64,000 nt of DNA, taken from assembly GCF_038404985.1 (NCBI RefSeq), contig NZ_JBBKBA010000002.1, forward strand, positions 620,001 to 684,000, given 5' to 3'. The notes beneath the pieces were generated by a model. It made no database searches. It worked only from the letters and a program-made list of their open reading frames with translations, and was not told the DNA's origin. The position numbers and the translations under genes are program-made. Origin of the DNA: Ferrovibrio sp. MS7. Lineage in GTDB: Bacteria; Pseudomonadota; Alphaproteobacteria; Ferrovibrionales; Ferrovibrionaceae. Within the stretch, counting starts at the first letter, position 1, and each line of letters starts with the position of its first letter. Positions 17,041 to 26,205 of the stretch are shown piece by piece.

Positions 17041-19125
17041 CAGCAGGCTTTTCACTTTCGCCCAGGCACGACGCAGGGTCCAGAAACGCGCGGCATCGAA
17101 ATCCGGCTCCGGGCAGCTCTGGCCGAACTTGTCGCCCCAGGGCACATAGGCGCCGTGTTTCAGATACTGCGCATAGATTTCGCGCCGGCGTAGCGCCGCA
17201 TAGGCTTCGCTTTCATCCTGCCGTGCCGGCACCCAGCGCGCCGCATGGCACAGCACGGCGGCATAAGCCTGGGAACGCGGCGGCAGTTTCGCGGCAGCCT
17301 GCAAGGCAAGGTCTGCGGCGGTGAAGCGGTAGCTGTAGCGCCAGGGCCGCGCCGGCTCGCTGGCGCGCACCCGCGTCACTTCCGCCTTGCTCAGCCAGTG
17401 CGATGGCTCCAGCCGCTCGAGTGGCAGCGACCAGGGAAAGCTGCCGCCATAGATGGCGCCATCGGGTTCCAATTCATGCCCCATGATTTCCATGCCATGG
17501 CGTCGGGCCAGACGGCCGGCCTCGAACAGGGCGCGGGCGCTGCCATTGTCGGTCCATGCGTCCGCCGCCGATTGCCGCGCCGAGGCATAGTCGGAGAGGA
17601 TGCGGCCCGTCTCCGTCTGCCTGTCATACCACGATGCCCGCACCATGGCCGGCATGTAGCGTTGCGCGGTGGTGAAATCCTCTTCCCGCACCAGCCGGCG
17701 TGCCAGCAGGTAGCGCAGGCGCGAGGCCCGGTCGAGATCGATGAAGTAGGTGAAGTCGAGGCTATCGGGCTTGGCGGTAGGCTCATTTGGCGCCGGCACT
17801 TCGGCATCGACGAAGGCACGCAGTTCCGCCGTCGACAGGATGCGCTCGGCGATATAGGCGGCATCGGTCCAATAGTCGGGCGATGCCTGCAGCATCATGC
17901 GCATGGCCTGCACGAACTCGCCCTGGCTGAGTGCCAGCACGCTGCGTTCGGCATAAAGCGCTGCCGCCATGTCCGGCGCGTAGGCACCAGCCGGCGCGGT
18001 TGTGAAGGCCTGGCTGGCCGCCGCATAAGCTGCCGCCGCCGCCGGCTGGTCGCCGCGCCGCAGCGCCAGCTTGGCCCGCAGCCATTCCGCCAACGGCCCG
18101 CGCGCCGCCGGCAACAGCTTCTCCGCCATATCGAAGCGGCCCTGCTGATAGAGCAACGCTGCAAGCCGGTCGGCTTCCGGCAGCGGCGTGCCGCCTGTCT
18201 GCGCCATCACCTGTTCAATCAGGAAAGCCACCTGGCCGCCATCGGGCTGATCGGCCAGAAGAGTCGAAACATCGACTTCCATGCGCCGCACCGCCGTCTG
18301 ATGCAGGGCATAGAGGATCAGCAATTGCCGCAAGGTCGGCTGACTCACCCCTGCCCGCAGCAAGGCCGGGCTGGCGAAAATCCGGTCGGCCACGGTGCGC
18401 AAGGATTCCGCGCCCACCGGATCGCCGCCGGCGGCCTGCTCGGCATAGAGCATGGTCATGCGCTCCAGCGCCTGCGCCACGCTGCGGCCAGGGCAATCCA
18501 CTTCATCCGTGGCGAGAGCGAGATACAGCAGGGCTTCCTCGCCTAGGCTGGCTATGGCCAGACCGAGCGGATCGGGCAGGCCGGCCGCGACCTGCCGGCG
18601 CAGTTCGGTGAACCGCGCCGCAGCCGCTTCCACGGCGCAACGCTCTGGCCCGCTTGCCCGCTCCAGCGCCACTGCATCCAGGCGGCCTAGCATGTAAAGC
18701 GCCCAGGCGGCGCGGCGCGGCGCATCGGCATGGCGCAGCACCGCCTCGAAATGGTGGCGGGCCGTCTCATCGTCATGGGCATGATAGGCCACCGCACCGG
18801 CGGTGTAGTCGCGGATCGACGGCGGCAGCGACGCACCGCGCGCATAGGCTTCGGCGGCGCTGCCGGCCTGTCGCATCGCTGCTATGGCTGCTGCTTCCGG
18901 CGTGCCAGCTTCATAGGCCTCGGTGCGCTGCTCCACCGGCTTGAGGGCTGCCGGCGGCGGCGGATGCAACCGGGCGATCTCGCGCAGGAAGCTGTTGGCC
19001 GGCAGCACCTTCATCGTGCCGGCGCGGTCATCCAGCGCCTCCAGTGGAAAGAACGGCCCGCAGGCAATCGCGGCACCGACCGCTGCTCCTACAAACACCA
19101 TGCCCAGCAGCAGCCCGCGTTTCAT
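17038..19125 (-). CDS. Secreted TPR-like protein of unknown function
   Basis: 695 aa. An N-terminal hydrophobic export signal (about residues 4-21) ends at a Cys in IACGPFFP, so it is possibly a lipoprotein, although the -3 residue is Ala and not the usual Leu. The rest is Ala-rich and helical with repeat-like pairs of helices (for example YLMLGRLDA-like and AAAAYAAASQAF-like segments), resembling a tetratricopeptide solenoid. No catalytic motif is seen. The stop codon touches the MITE-like element. The DUF3142 gene lies immediately upstream with no spacer, so the two probably form one operon and one envelope function. Confidence 0.75.
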   Translation of the reverse strand: MKRGLLLGMVFVGAAVGAAIACGPFFPLEALDDRAGTMKVLPANSFLREIARLHPPPPAALKPVEQRTEAYEAGTPEAAAIAAMRQAGSAAEAYARGASLPPSIRDYTAGAVAYHAHDDETARHHFEAVLRHADAPRRAAWALYMLGRLDAVALERASGPERCAVEAAAARFTELRRQVAAGLPDPLGLAIASLGEEALLYLALATDEVDCPGRSVAQALERMTMLYAEQAAGGDPVGAESLRTVADRIFASPALLRAGVSQPTLRQLLILYALHQTAVRRMEVDVSTLLADQPDGGQVAFLIEQVMAQTGGTPLPEADRLAALLYQQGRFDMAEKLLPAARGPLAEWLRAKLALRRGDQPAAAAAYAAASQAFTTAPAGAYAPDMAAALYAERSVLALSQGEFVQAMRMMLQASPDYWTDAAYIAERILSTAELRAFVDAEVPAPNEPTAKPDSLDFTYFIDLDRASRLRYLLARRLVREEDFTTAQRYMPAMVRASWYDRQTETGRILSDYASARQSAADAWTDNGSARALFEAGRLARRHGMEIMGHELEPDGAIYGGSFPWSLPLERLEPSHWLSKAEVTRVRASEPARPWRYSYRFTAADLALQAAAKLPPRSQAYAAVLCHAARWVPARQDESEAYAALRRREIYAQYLKHGAYVPWGDKFGQSCPEPDFDAARFWTLRRAWAKVKSLL

Positions 19126-20328
19126 CTACCCCTCCTGCTCCACCAACCAGTCGGCCTGCTCCACCGCGCAGCGCAGCCAGCCGATCGGCCGCGCCATGCC
19201 TGCACGCAACAGGCCATCATCGGTGCGGCGCAACACGATACTGCCCGCTGCCTGTTCCAGCCGATAGCCATTCACCGCATCCAGCGCCGCGCATGGCCGC
19301 TGCAGCCGCAGCCGCGCCGGCAAGGGCGCGTCGGCATTGCCTTCATTGACCAGAAACATATCCGCATGGCCCGTGCCGACTTCGGGTTTTTGCCGCAGGC
19401 GCAAGACGATGGTGGCTTGCAATGCCTCACCGCGCAGCACGGCATGGAAACTGCGCAGGCTCCAGGCCCGCTGGTCGCCGGCCAGTGGCAGGCGGAACCA
19501 GACGATGCCGGCCAGGCCGCGCGGCGGCGCCTCACGCAAGGCATCGCGGAAAGCCGCGGCTCGCTCGGGCGATACCGCCAGTTCGCGCACCTCGCTGCCG
19601 CCAACCAGATGGCCGCGTTCGGAGGCGATGCCGATGACATTGCCGCTGGCATCCAGGCTGACACGGGAGCCATAGGTCGGCAGAGCAATGAACCAGGGCT
19701 TCTCGGTATGCTTTGCCCAGGCTTCGGCCCAGTGCCGCGCCAGCTCGGCATCGAACAGGCCACGACCGGGATTCTGCACCGCATGCACCTGCAGCACGCT
19801 TTCATCCGCCTCCGCCAGCAGCCCGCGCAGGCTTTCCGCGTCGCTGAGCCAGGTCGGCAAGGCGGTCACCGCCAGCCGGGTATCGGCGGGCAATTGCGTG
19901 CGGAGCTGGCGCAGGAAGGCGGCATAGAAAGGCAGCCGGGCTGTGGCGACATCGCAATCGATCTCGATGCCATTGGGTGCCAATCCGGCAGCACGCCAGG
20001 CCGACAGGATACGCGCCACCTGTTCGGCCACCGCCTGCACCTGCGGCAACTGGCTGCCCTCGATGCGCAGCACCGGACGGGCGGGACGGTCCATGGCACG
20101 CATGGCGGCGAAATCGGGCGCGACTGCCGTGTAATAACCGCCCCAGCCGAATTCACCCGCCAGCACGCGCCAGCCCTGCAGCAGCGGCGCCGCCTGGGTA
20201 GCGGTGCGGGCCAGTTCAGGCGTCCATTTGCGCTGCCAGATATAGCTTTCCTGCGGCAAGGCGCGGGCCGCAGCCGGAGCCAGGAGCAGCGGCAGAAGAC
20301 AAAGCAGCACGAAGCGGAGGACGGGCAT
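19126..20328 (-). CDS. DUF3142 domain secreted protein
   Basis: 400 aa with a cleavable signal peptide (residues 1-23, ending ARALPQ). The body resembles the DUF3142 family, whose members look like TIM-barrel, glycosidase-type folds: SYIWQRKWTPEL near residue 28, GIEIDCDVATARLPFYAAFLR near 128-148 (strand ending with acidic residues), VTALPTWL near 164, and PWFIALPTYGSR near 222. The acidic DCD could be catalytic or sugar binding; this is inference. It abuts the 695-aa secreted protein gene (TAG immediately before the next ATG) and is likely co-expressed. Export to the periplasm is expected. Confidence 0.8.
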   Translation of the reverse strand: MPVLRFVLLCLLPLLLAPAAARALPQESYIWQRKWTPELARTATQAAPLLQGWRVLAGEFGWGGYYTAVAPDFAAMRAMDRPARPVLRIEGSQLPQVQAVAEQVARILSAWRAAGLAPNGIEIDCDVATARLPFYAAFLRQLRTQLPADTRLAVTALPTWLSDAESLRGLLAEADESVLQVHAVQNPGRGLFDAELARHWAEAWAKHTEKPWFIALPTYGSRVSLDASGNVIGIASERGHLVGGSEVRELAVSPERAAAFRDALREAPPRGLAGIVWFRLPLAGDQRAWSLRSFHAVLRGEALQATIVLRLRQKPEVGTGHADMFLVNEGNADAPLPARLRLQRPCAALDAVNGYRLEQAAGSIVLRRTDDGLLRAGMARPIGWLRCAVEQADWLVEQEG

Positions 20329-20432
20329 CAGGACCGACGACCAGAGGGGATGGCGCCCATCATGGCGCGCATTATGGCGGATTCAAGACCGACGCGACCG
20401 GCAAACAGGAAATCACTGGCAGCACCAGCCTG

Positions 20433-21116
20433 CTATTGCTTCTGCTGCTTCTGAGCCTGCATCCGCTCCAGCAGGATGCGCTGGCCCTCGGTGATCAATG
20501 CCGTCTGGAGGTCGCCCGTCGCCTCAATAGCTTTGGCTGTCTCTGGCGCATGGTCCTTGCACAAGGCCAACCATTGCTGCCGTGCTGCCGCCATATCGGT
20601 TCTGGCACCCGCGACCTCGAGCAGCTTGCGGGTTTTCACATAGGGCATCTCGTCGCCGCCGAGATAATAAGGCTGCGTCACCATGGCCGGCACCCAGGTG
20701 AACGGATTGTCAAAGACACGCAGGCTGCAAGCCCACAGGCTCTGGCGGAAAGTGAATATGCTGTAGGTCCAGGCCGAACGCTGGTCGTTATCGGTTTCAT
20801 CGATGGCTGCGCGCACTGCCGTATCCTGCAACAGGATTTCGGCCATCTCAGCATAACCCATGAAAGCTGCCGCGATCAGAGGCGTCATGCCGTTATTGTT
20901 CCTTGCGGTCAGCCCGGCAGCATCGCCGCCCCGCTGCACCAGCGCCGTCATCCGCTCACGCGCCTTGGCGATGGGAATGGAAAAATTGCCGTTGGTCTCG
21001 CCGGCAACATACATGTCCTGGCGCAGGTTATTGAGTATGCCATGCGCGGTTTCCTGCGCTACAGCCCCTGACGCTGAAACCAGCAGAGCCAGGAACGGCA
21101 GCAGGCGAAGCAGCAT
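20433..21116 (-). CDS. Secreted ankyrin-repeat protein
   Basis: 227 aa from the ATG at 21116. The longer open frame runs backwards into ftsK and is a reading-frame artefact. A signal peptide (about residues 1-20, ending AVAQE) precedes a region with one good ankyrin unit, NNNGMTPLIAAAFMGYAEMAEILL near 88-111, and a weaker neighbour. The C-terminal third is helical and charged, ending in QAQKQQKQ. It is probably periplasmic and involved in protein contacts. It starts one base after the ftsK stop. In related genomes lolA often follows ftsK, but this protein is not LolA. Confidence 0.75.
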   Translation of the reverse strand: MLLRLLPFLALLVSASGAVAQETAHGILNNLRQDMYVAGETNGNFSIPIAKARERMTALVQRGGDAAGLTARNNNGMTPLIAAAFMGYAEMAEILLQDTAVRAAIDETDNDQRSAWTYSIFTFRQSLWACSLRVFDNPFTWVPAMVTQPYYLGGDEMPYVKTRKLLEVAGARTDMAAARQQWLALCKDHAPETAKAIEATGDLQTALITEGQRILLERMQAQKQQKQ

Positions 21117-21117
21117 G

Positions 21118-23676
21118 CTACTCCGCCGCCTCGATGTCGCGGGCGAGGACTTCGCGCTTGCCGACATGGTTGGCGGTGCCGACCACGCCTTCCTTTTCCA
21201 TGCGCTCCATGATGCGGGCGGCGCGGTTATAGCCGATCTGCAGGTGGCGCTGGATGAAGCTGGTGGAGGCCTTGCGCTCGCGGCAGACCAGGGCCACGGC
21301 CTGATCGTAGAGCGTGTCACTCTCGTCGCCATCCTCGCCGCCGCCCATGCCGGGCAAGCCGAACTTGCTGTCATTGTCTGCGGTGACCGCCTCGACATAG
21401 ACCGGCTCGCCCTGATCCTTGAGCGTCTTCACCACGCGCTCGACTTCCTCGTCGGTGACGAACGGTCCATGCACGCGCTGGATACGGCCGGCACCCGGCA
21501 TGTAGAGCATGTCGCCCATGCCGAGAAGCTGCTCGGCGCCCATCTCGCCCAGAATGGTGCGGCTGTCGATCTTCGAGGTCACCTGGAAGGAAATCCGGGT
21601 GGGGAAATTCGCCTTGATCGTACCGGTGATGACGTCCACGGACGGGCGCTGCGTCGCCATGATGAGGTGAATACCGGCGGCGCGCGCCATCTGCGCCAGG
21701 CGCTGGATCGCGGCCTCGATATCCTTGCCGGCGACCAGCATGAGATCGGCGAGTTCGTCGACGATCACGACGATGAAGGGCAGCGGGTTTAGGTCGAGCG
21801 GGCGTTCCTCGAAGATCGGCTTGCCGGTCTCAGGGTCGAAGCCGGTCTGCACCGTGCGGCCCAAAGCCTCGCCCTTCACGCGGGCCTGCGCCAGCCGCTC
21901 GTTGTAGGAAGCGATATTGCGCACGCCGAGTTCCGACATCTTGCGATAGCGGTCCTCCATCTCGCGTACGGTCCATTTCAGCGCCACCACCGCCTTGCCG
22001 GGCTCAGTGACCACCGGCGCCAGCAGATGCGGGATGCCGTCATAGACCGACAATTCCAGCATCTTCGGATCGACCATGATGAAACGGCACTGATCCGGGG
22101 TGAGGCGATAAAGCAGCGACAGGATCATGGTGTTAATCGCCACCGACTTGCCCGAGCCGGTGGTGCCGGCGACGAGCAGATGCGGCATCCTCGCCAGATC
22201 GGCGATCACCGCCGAGCCACCGATATCCTTGCCCAAGGCGAGCGCCAGCTTGTTCGAGGAATTCTCGAATTCGGCGGAAGCCAGAAGCTCGCGCAAGTAA
22301 ACCGTCTCGCGCTTGGCATTCGGCAGTTCGATGCCGATGGCGTTGCGGCCCGGGATCACGGCGACGCGGGCGGACAGCGCGCTCATCGAGCGCGCGATAT
22401 CATCGGCCAGGCCGATGACGCGGCTGGACTTGGTGCCGGGTGCCGGCTCGAGTTCATAGAGCGTGACCACGGGGCCGGGGCGCACCTTGGTGATTTCGCC
22501 CTGCACGCCGAATTCGCTGAGCACGGATTCCAGCATCCGCGCATTCTGCTCCAGTGCTTCCTCGTTGATCTTCTCGCGGCCGGCATCGGCCGGCGGCGGC
22601 TTCAGCAGGCCCAGTTCGGGCAGTTCGAAACTGCCGCCATCGCCGAGCTTCATCGCCACCTGCGCTTCGGCGGCGGCGCGCTTGCCGGTCTTCGGCCGCT
22701 CCAGGCGGCGCTCGACGCGGCCCTGCTCGTCCAGCTTCTTGGCCGGCGGCAACACCATGCTCTCGCGCTCATCCTCGTCGTCGTCGGCCTCTTCCTCGTC
22801 ATCGACAGGACGCGACTTAGGCGTGAGGCGCGGCTCGGCACGCTGCTGACTGCCGCGCGGCTTGTCCTCGTTCGGCACCGGGGTCTCGAAATCGTCGTCC
22901 TCGGCATCGACAGCACGGCGGGCGAAAATCGGCGCGAAGGCAGCACCGAACATCTGCTTGATGCTGCCGAAGAAACCGGGCGCTTCGGCGCCGGCGCGGA
23001 TGGCCGCCTTGCCGCCCTGGTAGAGGCCTTGCGCGGTGAGGCCGGCGGCGGCGCTGGCGCCAAAGCCGATACCGGAACCGACGCTGCGCCATTCGCCGAG
23101 CGACAGGCCAGAGCAGAAATAGAAGCAGATGCAGGCAAGGCCGAGGCAGGCAGCACCCGGCAGCACGGCGGAAATCGGCAGGCCGAGTTCGACCGCCACC
23201 GGCACCAGTTGGCGGTACATCAGCCAGTCGCCAAGGATGCCGCCAAGGCCGGTGCGCAACGTCCAGGAAGCCGGCAGCGGCAGGGCGGCGGCGAAGGCAG
23301 CGAACAGCAGCAGGGTGAGCGGCACCAGGGCGATATTCAGCCACCAGCGCGGCAGGCCGCGATGCGAGGCGACGCGGAAGCCCCAGGTGGCGAGCAGGCC
23401 GACGAACAGCCAGGCCGAGAGGCCAAGGGTCTGGAGCAGTAGATCGGAGAGATAGGCGCCCGGGCGGCCGAGCCAGTTCTGCGCCACCTGGCGGGTGGCA
23501 TGGTTAAGATTCGGGTCGGATTCGGTGTAGGTAGCCAGCGCCAAAGCCAGCAGGAAGCCGCAGCCGAGCAGCAGCACGCCGCCGCCCTCCTGCGCCCGCT
23601 GACGCATGAAACCATCAAAACCCTGCGGAAAAAACCGCGGTTTCCGGGCCGATTTGCCGCGCATGCCGCCCCTCAT
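21118..23676 (-). CDS. ftsK: DNA translocase FtsK
   Basis: 852 aa from the ATG at 23676, which has GGAGG eight bases upstream; a GTG 15 bases earlier is less likely. It has four or five N-terminal membrane helices (about residues 25-200), a charged linker with an acidic [12 protein letters not shown] stretch, then the motor: FtsK alpha domain, Walker [13 protein letters not shown] near 500, Walker [14 protein letters not shown] and [12 protein letters not shown]. The C-terminal gamma winged helix (about 780-845) recognises KOPS and activates XerCD. It anchors at the septum and pumps the terminus region during division; xerD is 14 kb away in the window. Confidence 0.95.
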   Translation of the reverse strand: MRGGMRGKSARKPRFFPQGFDGFMRQRAQEGGGVLLLGCGFLLALALATYTESDPNLNHATRQVAQNWLGRPGAYLSDLLLQTLGLSAWLFVGLLATWGFRVASHRGLPRWWLNIALVPLTLLLFAAFAAALPLPASWTLRTGLGGILGDWLMYRQLVPVAVELGLPISAVLPGAACLGLACICFYFCSGLSLGEWRSVGSGIGFGASAAAGLTAQGLYQGGKAAIRAGAEAPGFFGSIKQMFGAAFAPIFARRAVDAEDDDFETPVPNEDKPRGSQQRAEPRLTPKSRPVDDEEEADDDEDERESMVLPPAKKLDEQGRVERRLERPKTGKRAAAEAQVAMKLGDGGSFELPELGLLKPPPADAGREKINEEALEQNARMLESVLSEFGVQGEITKVRPGPVVTLYELEPAPGTKSSRVIGLADDIARSMSALSARVAVIPGRNAIGIELPNAKRETVYLRELLASAEFENSSNKLALALGKDIGGSAVIADLARMPHLLVAGTTGSGKSVAINTMILSLLYRLTPDQCRFIMVDPKMLELSVYDGIPHLLAPVVTEPGKAVVALKWTVREMEDRYRKMSELGVRNIASYNERLAQARVKGEALGRTVQTGFDPETGKPIFEERPLDLNPLPFIVVIVDELADLMLVAGKDIEAAIQRLAQMARAAGIHLIMATQRPSVDVITGTIKANFPTRISFQVTSKIDSRTILGEMGAEQLLGMGDMLYMPGAGRIQRVHGPFVTDEEVERVVKTLKDQGEPVYVEAVTADNDSKFGLPGMGGGEDGDESDTLYDQAVALVCRERKASTSFIQRHLQIGYNRAARIMERMEKEGVVGTANHVGKREVLARDIEAAE

Positions 23677-23751
23677 CGAATCAACCTCCACCGGCTCGTG
23701 GACAGCCCACAGCCAGCCTGACGATTAAGCCCCTAAATCCTTACCGATCCC

Positions 23752-24978
23752 CTAAGACCCTGCCCCCAGGACACTGCCAATGCGCTGCAACGCCTCGCGG
23801 GTCTGTTCCAACTCGCAGACTAGGGCGATGCGCAGGTAGGGATTGCCGGCCCTGGCCGACACGCCATCGCCGAGATCGCGCACCAGGAAACCGCCCGGCA
23901 GGGTCCGCACCCCGGCTTCGCGCCAGAGTTTCACGGCGGCTGCCTCGCCATCGCCGACATCGAGCCAGAGATAGAAGCCGCCGGCCGGCCGGTAGAAACC
24001 GAAGCGGTTGCCGATCACGCTCTGGGCGATATCGAACTTGGCGCGATAGAGCGCGCGGTTGGCTTCCACATGGTTTTCCTCGCGCCACAAAGCAGCGGAA
24101 GCCTCGGCCACCGGCATCATCATGCCGGCGCAGCCATAATTGCGCAGCTTGATGAAGGCCTGGGTGATGCGGGCATCGCCAGCACAGAAGCCGGAGCGCA
24201 GGCCCGGCACCGAGGAACGCTTCGACAGCGAATGGAACACGATGATGTTGTCGAGCGTGCGATCAGTGACACGCCCGCCGCTTAAGCTCAGCGCCGCTTC
24301 CAGGCCGCCCGGCGGCGGCACGCTGTCGTAGATTTCGGCATAGCATTCATCGAAAGCGATGACGAAATCATACTGCCGTGCCAGCTCGATCAGCCGCGTC
24401 ATATACTCAAGGCTCGCCACCGTGCCCTGCGGATTGGCCGGCGAGCAGAGATAGACCAGAGCCGTGCGCGCCAGCGTATCCGGGTCGAGCGACGCGAAAT
24501 CGGGCAGGAAGCCATTTTCCGCCGGGGCCGGCACGAATACCGCTTCCGCGCCCACCGAGGCGGTGGCGCCGATATAGGCCTGATAGAACGGGTTCGGCAT
24601 CAGCACGGCAGCGCGCTTGCCGTTCTTCTCCGGCGGCACCACCACCTGGGCCAGCATGTAGAGGCCTTCGCGGGTGCCGTTCAGCGCCACGATCTGGCGC
24701 TCGGGATCGATCAAGCCTTCGGGCAGAGCATAGCGGCGCTTCAGCCACTCGGCGCAGGCGGCGCGGAAATCAGGGGAACCGTTCGGGGTCGGGTAACGGC
24801 TCAGGGCCGAAAGGTCGCCGCGCATGATGGTGCCGACGAAATCCGGCATCGGATGCTGCGGCTCGCCGACCGAAAGATTGATCGGCTTCAGGCCATGGCT
24901 CGTCGGCTGGCTGTCCAACACCGCGCGGAGGCGCTGAAAGGGATAGTCGGTAAGAACGTCTAGGTTGCTGTTCAGCAT
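23752..24978 (-). CDS. PLP-dependent aminotransferase class I/II (DapC-like)
   Basis: 408 aa, fold type I. NLSVGEPQHPMPDFV marks the N-terminal substrate arm, NGTREGLYML the cofactor phosphate loop near residue 100, CSPANPQGT near 174, FDECYAEIYD with the pyridine-N Asp near 205, and HSLSKRSSVPGLRSGF with the Schiff-base Lys near 254. Sequence style matches the N-succinyldiaminopimelate aminotransferase (DapC) branch used in lysine/peptidoglycan precursor synthesis, but related aspartate or alanine aminotransferases are possible. It lies upstream of ftsK on the same strand, a common alphaproteobacterial order. Confidence 0.85.
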   Translation of the reverse strand: MLNSNLDVLTDYPFQRLRAVLDSQPTSHGLKPINLSVGEPQHPMPDFVGTIMRGDLSALSRYPTPNGSPDFRAACAEWLKRRYALPEGLIDPERQIVALNGTREGLYMLAQVVVPPEKNGKRAAVLMPNPFYQAYIGATASVGAEAVFVPAPAENGFLPDFASLDPDTLARTALVYLCSPANPQGTVASLEYMTRLIELARQYDFVIAFDECYAEIYDSVPPPGGLEAALSLSGGRVTDRTLDNIIVFHSLSKRSSVPGLRSGFCAGDARITQAFIKLRNYGCAGMMMPVAEASAALWREENHVEANRALYRAKFDIAQSVIGNRFGFYRPAGGFYLWLDVGDGEAAAVKLWREAGVRTLPGGFLVRDLGDGVSARAGNPYLRIALVCELEQTREALQRIGSVLGAGS

Positions 24979-25078
24979 TGCGAATCAAGGCCTTGCGGCC
25001 CGAATCGGGGGCCATGAGCGAATCCGCAGAGCCTACCCGCGCCCGAGTCGCACCGCAAGCCAATAGGCCGCGCCGGGC

Positions 25079-25126
25079 CTGATCCGTGCCAGACCTGACC
25101 TGTGCTAGACCCGACCTGTGCTAGAC
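25079..25126 (+). repeat. Three tandem 16-bp repeats before a small gene
   Basis: Three adjacent 16-base units are visible: CTGATCCGTGCCAGAC (25079-25094), CTGACCTGTGCTAGAC (25095-25110) and CCGACCTGTGCTAGAC (25111-25126). Units 2 and 3 differ at one base. The last unit ends eight bases before the ATG at 25135 and contains TGCTAGACT, which resembles an extended -10 box. If that is used, the transcript would begin at or near the start codon. Function is inferred only. Confidence 0.7.
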
Positions 25127-25134
25127 TGGCGGCC

Positions 25135-25404
25135 ATGAACGACCCCGCTTCGCCGAGCTGCGCTGCCCGTTTCGCGCCAGATGCCTATATGGGCTTCCTC
25201 GGGCCGGACGAGATCGGCCCCTGCCTTAGCCAACTCTGGCGCCTGGCGCCGGATGAGGCGGCGCGGCAGCTTCTGGCCGGCCTCGGCGCGGCAACAGATG
25301 CGCCGGCGCCCGATGCTGCCGCCTTCCAGGCCCTGCTCGGGCAGAGCCTGCCGAAGATCCGTGACGACGCGCTGCATGCGGCGCTGAAAGAACTGCGGCA
25401 GTGA
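25135..25404 (+). CDS. Small protein of unknown function
   Basis: 89 aa from the ATG at 25135. An upstream TTG at 25102 lies inside the 16-bp repeats and is rejected. The protein is soluble and acidic, with DAYMGFLGPDEIGPCLSQLW near residues 16-35 and Ala-rich helices after it. No signal, membrane segment or known motif. No Shine-Dalgarno sequence precedes the ATG, which fits a leaderless start from the TAGACT at 25122-25127, if that is a -10 box. It is followed 13 bases after its stop by the DUF3291 gene on the same strand. I do not recognise the family. Confidence 0.55.
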   Translation: MNDPASPSCAARFAPDAYMGFLGPDEIGPCLSQLWRLAPDEAARQLLAGLGAATDAPAPDAAAFQALLGQSLPKIRDDALHAALKELRQ

Positions 25405-25417
25405 GTGGCCCTCGCCA

Positions 25418-25990
25418 ATGACCGGCCCGCGCCTGGCGCTCTATACCTTCGGCATTTTCATCCGCCCTTCCGCCGATCCCGCCAATGACGGCTTCCATGC
25501 GCGCAACGATATCAACCTCGCCGCCGCGGAATGCAGTGAAGGCTTCATCGCGCGCTCGGGCTATGACGGCGATCCGGGGCCAGCAAGCTGGGGGCCGCAT
25601 CGCTATCCGCGCTTCTATAGCGGCGAAGGCCATTCGCCTTCCACACTGTCGCTATGGCGTGATCTCAACGCCCCCTATGCCTACGCCTATAGCGGCATCC
25701 ATGCCGAAGCCTTGTCGCGTGGCCGCGACTGGTTCCAGCGCCCATTGGCGCCGCCGCTGAAACCGGCCTGGCCGCCCTATGTGCTGTGGTGGGTGGCACC
25801 GGGCCATGTGCCCGACTGGCAGGAAGCCGTTGAGCGGCACGAATACCTGCACGACCACGGCGCCTCGGCCCACGCCTTCGACTGGAAAACACCCTTCGAC
25901 GCCGAGGGCCGCCCAGCCAGCCTCGACCGCGACGCCCTGCGGCGGCTGACAGCCATCAACCGCGAGCGGCAGGTGGCGCTACAAGCTTAG
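25418..25990 (+). CDS. DUF3291 domain protein
   Basis: 190 aa. The DUF3291 pattern is clear: LALYTFGIF at the start, LSLWRDLNAPYAYAYSG near residues 72-90, and PPYVLWWVAPGHVPDWQEAVERHEYLHDHG near 118-148, with conserved Trp pairs. Members resemble the ferredoxin-like dimeric alpha-beta barrel (ABM/heme-monooxygenase-type) superfamily, but function is not established. It is soluble and cytoplasmic. It is co-directional with the 89-aa gene upstream; the tRNA-Phe gene follows on the opposite strand. Confidence 0.8.
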   Translation: MTGPRLALYTFGIFIRPSADPANDGFHARNDINLAAAECSEGFIARSGYDGDPGPASWGPHRYPRFYSGEGHSPSTLSLWRDLNAPYAYAYSGIHAEALSRGRDWFQRPLAPPLKPAWPPYVLWWVAPGHVPDWQEAVERHEYLHDHGASAHAFDWKTPFDAEGRPASLDRDALRRLTAINRERQVALQA

Positions 25991-26008
25991 ATTTTGGGGA
26001 GGAAGGAA

Positions 26009-26084
26009 TGGTGCCCAGGGACGGAATTGAACCGCCGACACGAGGATTTTCAGTCCTCTGCTCTACCATCTGAGCTACCTGGGC
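26009..26084 (-). tRNA. tRNA-Phe (GAA)
   Basis: A 76-nt cloverleaf with encoded CCA. Acceptor arms GCCCAGG and CCTGGGC pair perfectly, the D arm is GCTC...GAGC, the anticodon stem GAGGA/TCCTC carries loop CTGAAAA with anticodon GAA, and the T arm contains GGTTCAATTCC. It lies on the minus strand, downstream of the DUF3291 gene and divergent from the ABC transporter. No integrase or attachment duplication is adjacent. Confidence 0.97.
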
Positions 26085-26205
26085 ACACCAAGCCTGCGTA
26101 ACCATCTGCTACGCAAAGGCGTAATGGGGCGGGGTTATAGACAAACTCCCCCCGCCTGTCCATATATCAGGGCAAGAAAAACGCCGCCCGGGATTTCAAC
26201 GACTT

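Noticed and set aside
18730-20454. 574-aa plus-strand open frame opposite the 695-aa and DUF3142 genes
   Set aside because: Long antisense frames are expected at this base composition; the minus-strand genes have signal peptides and family motifs while this frame has none.
22027-23442. 471-aa plus-strand open frame opposite ftsK
   Set aside because: Antisense shadow of a conserved translocase with no recognisable domain.
26009-26084. tRNA-Phe as an island integration site
   Set aside because: No partial tRNA duplicate, integrase or composition change next to it.
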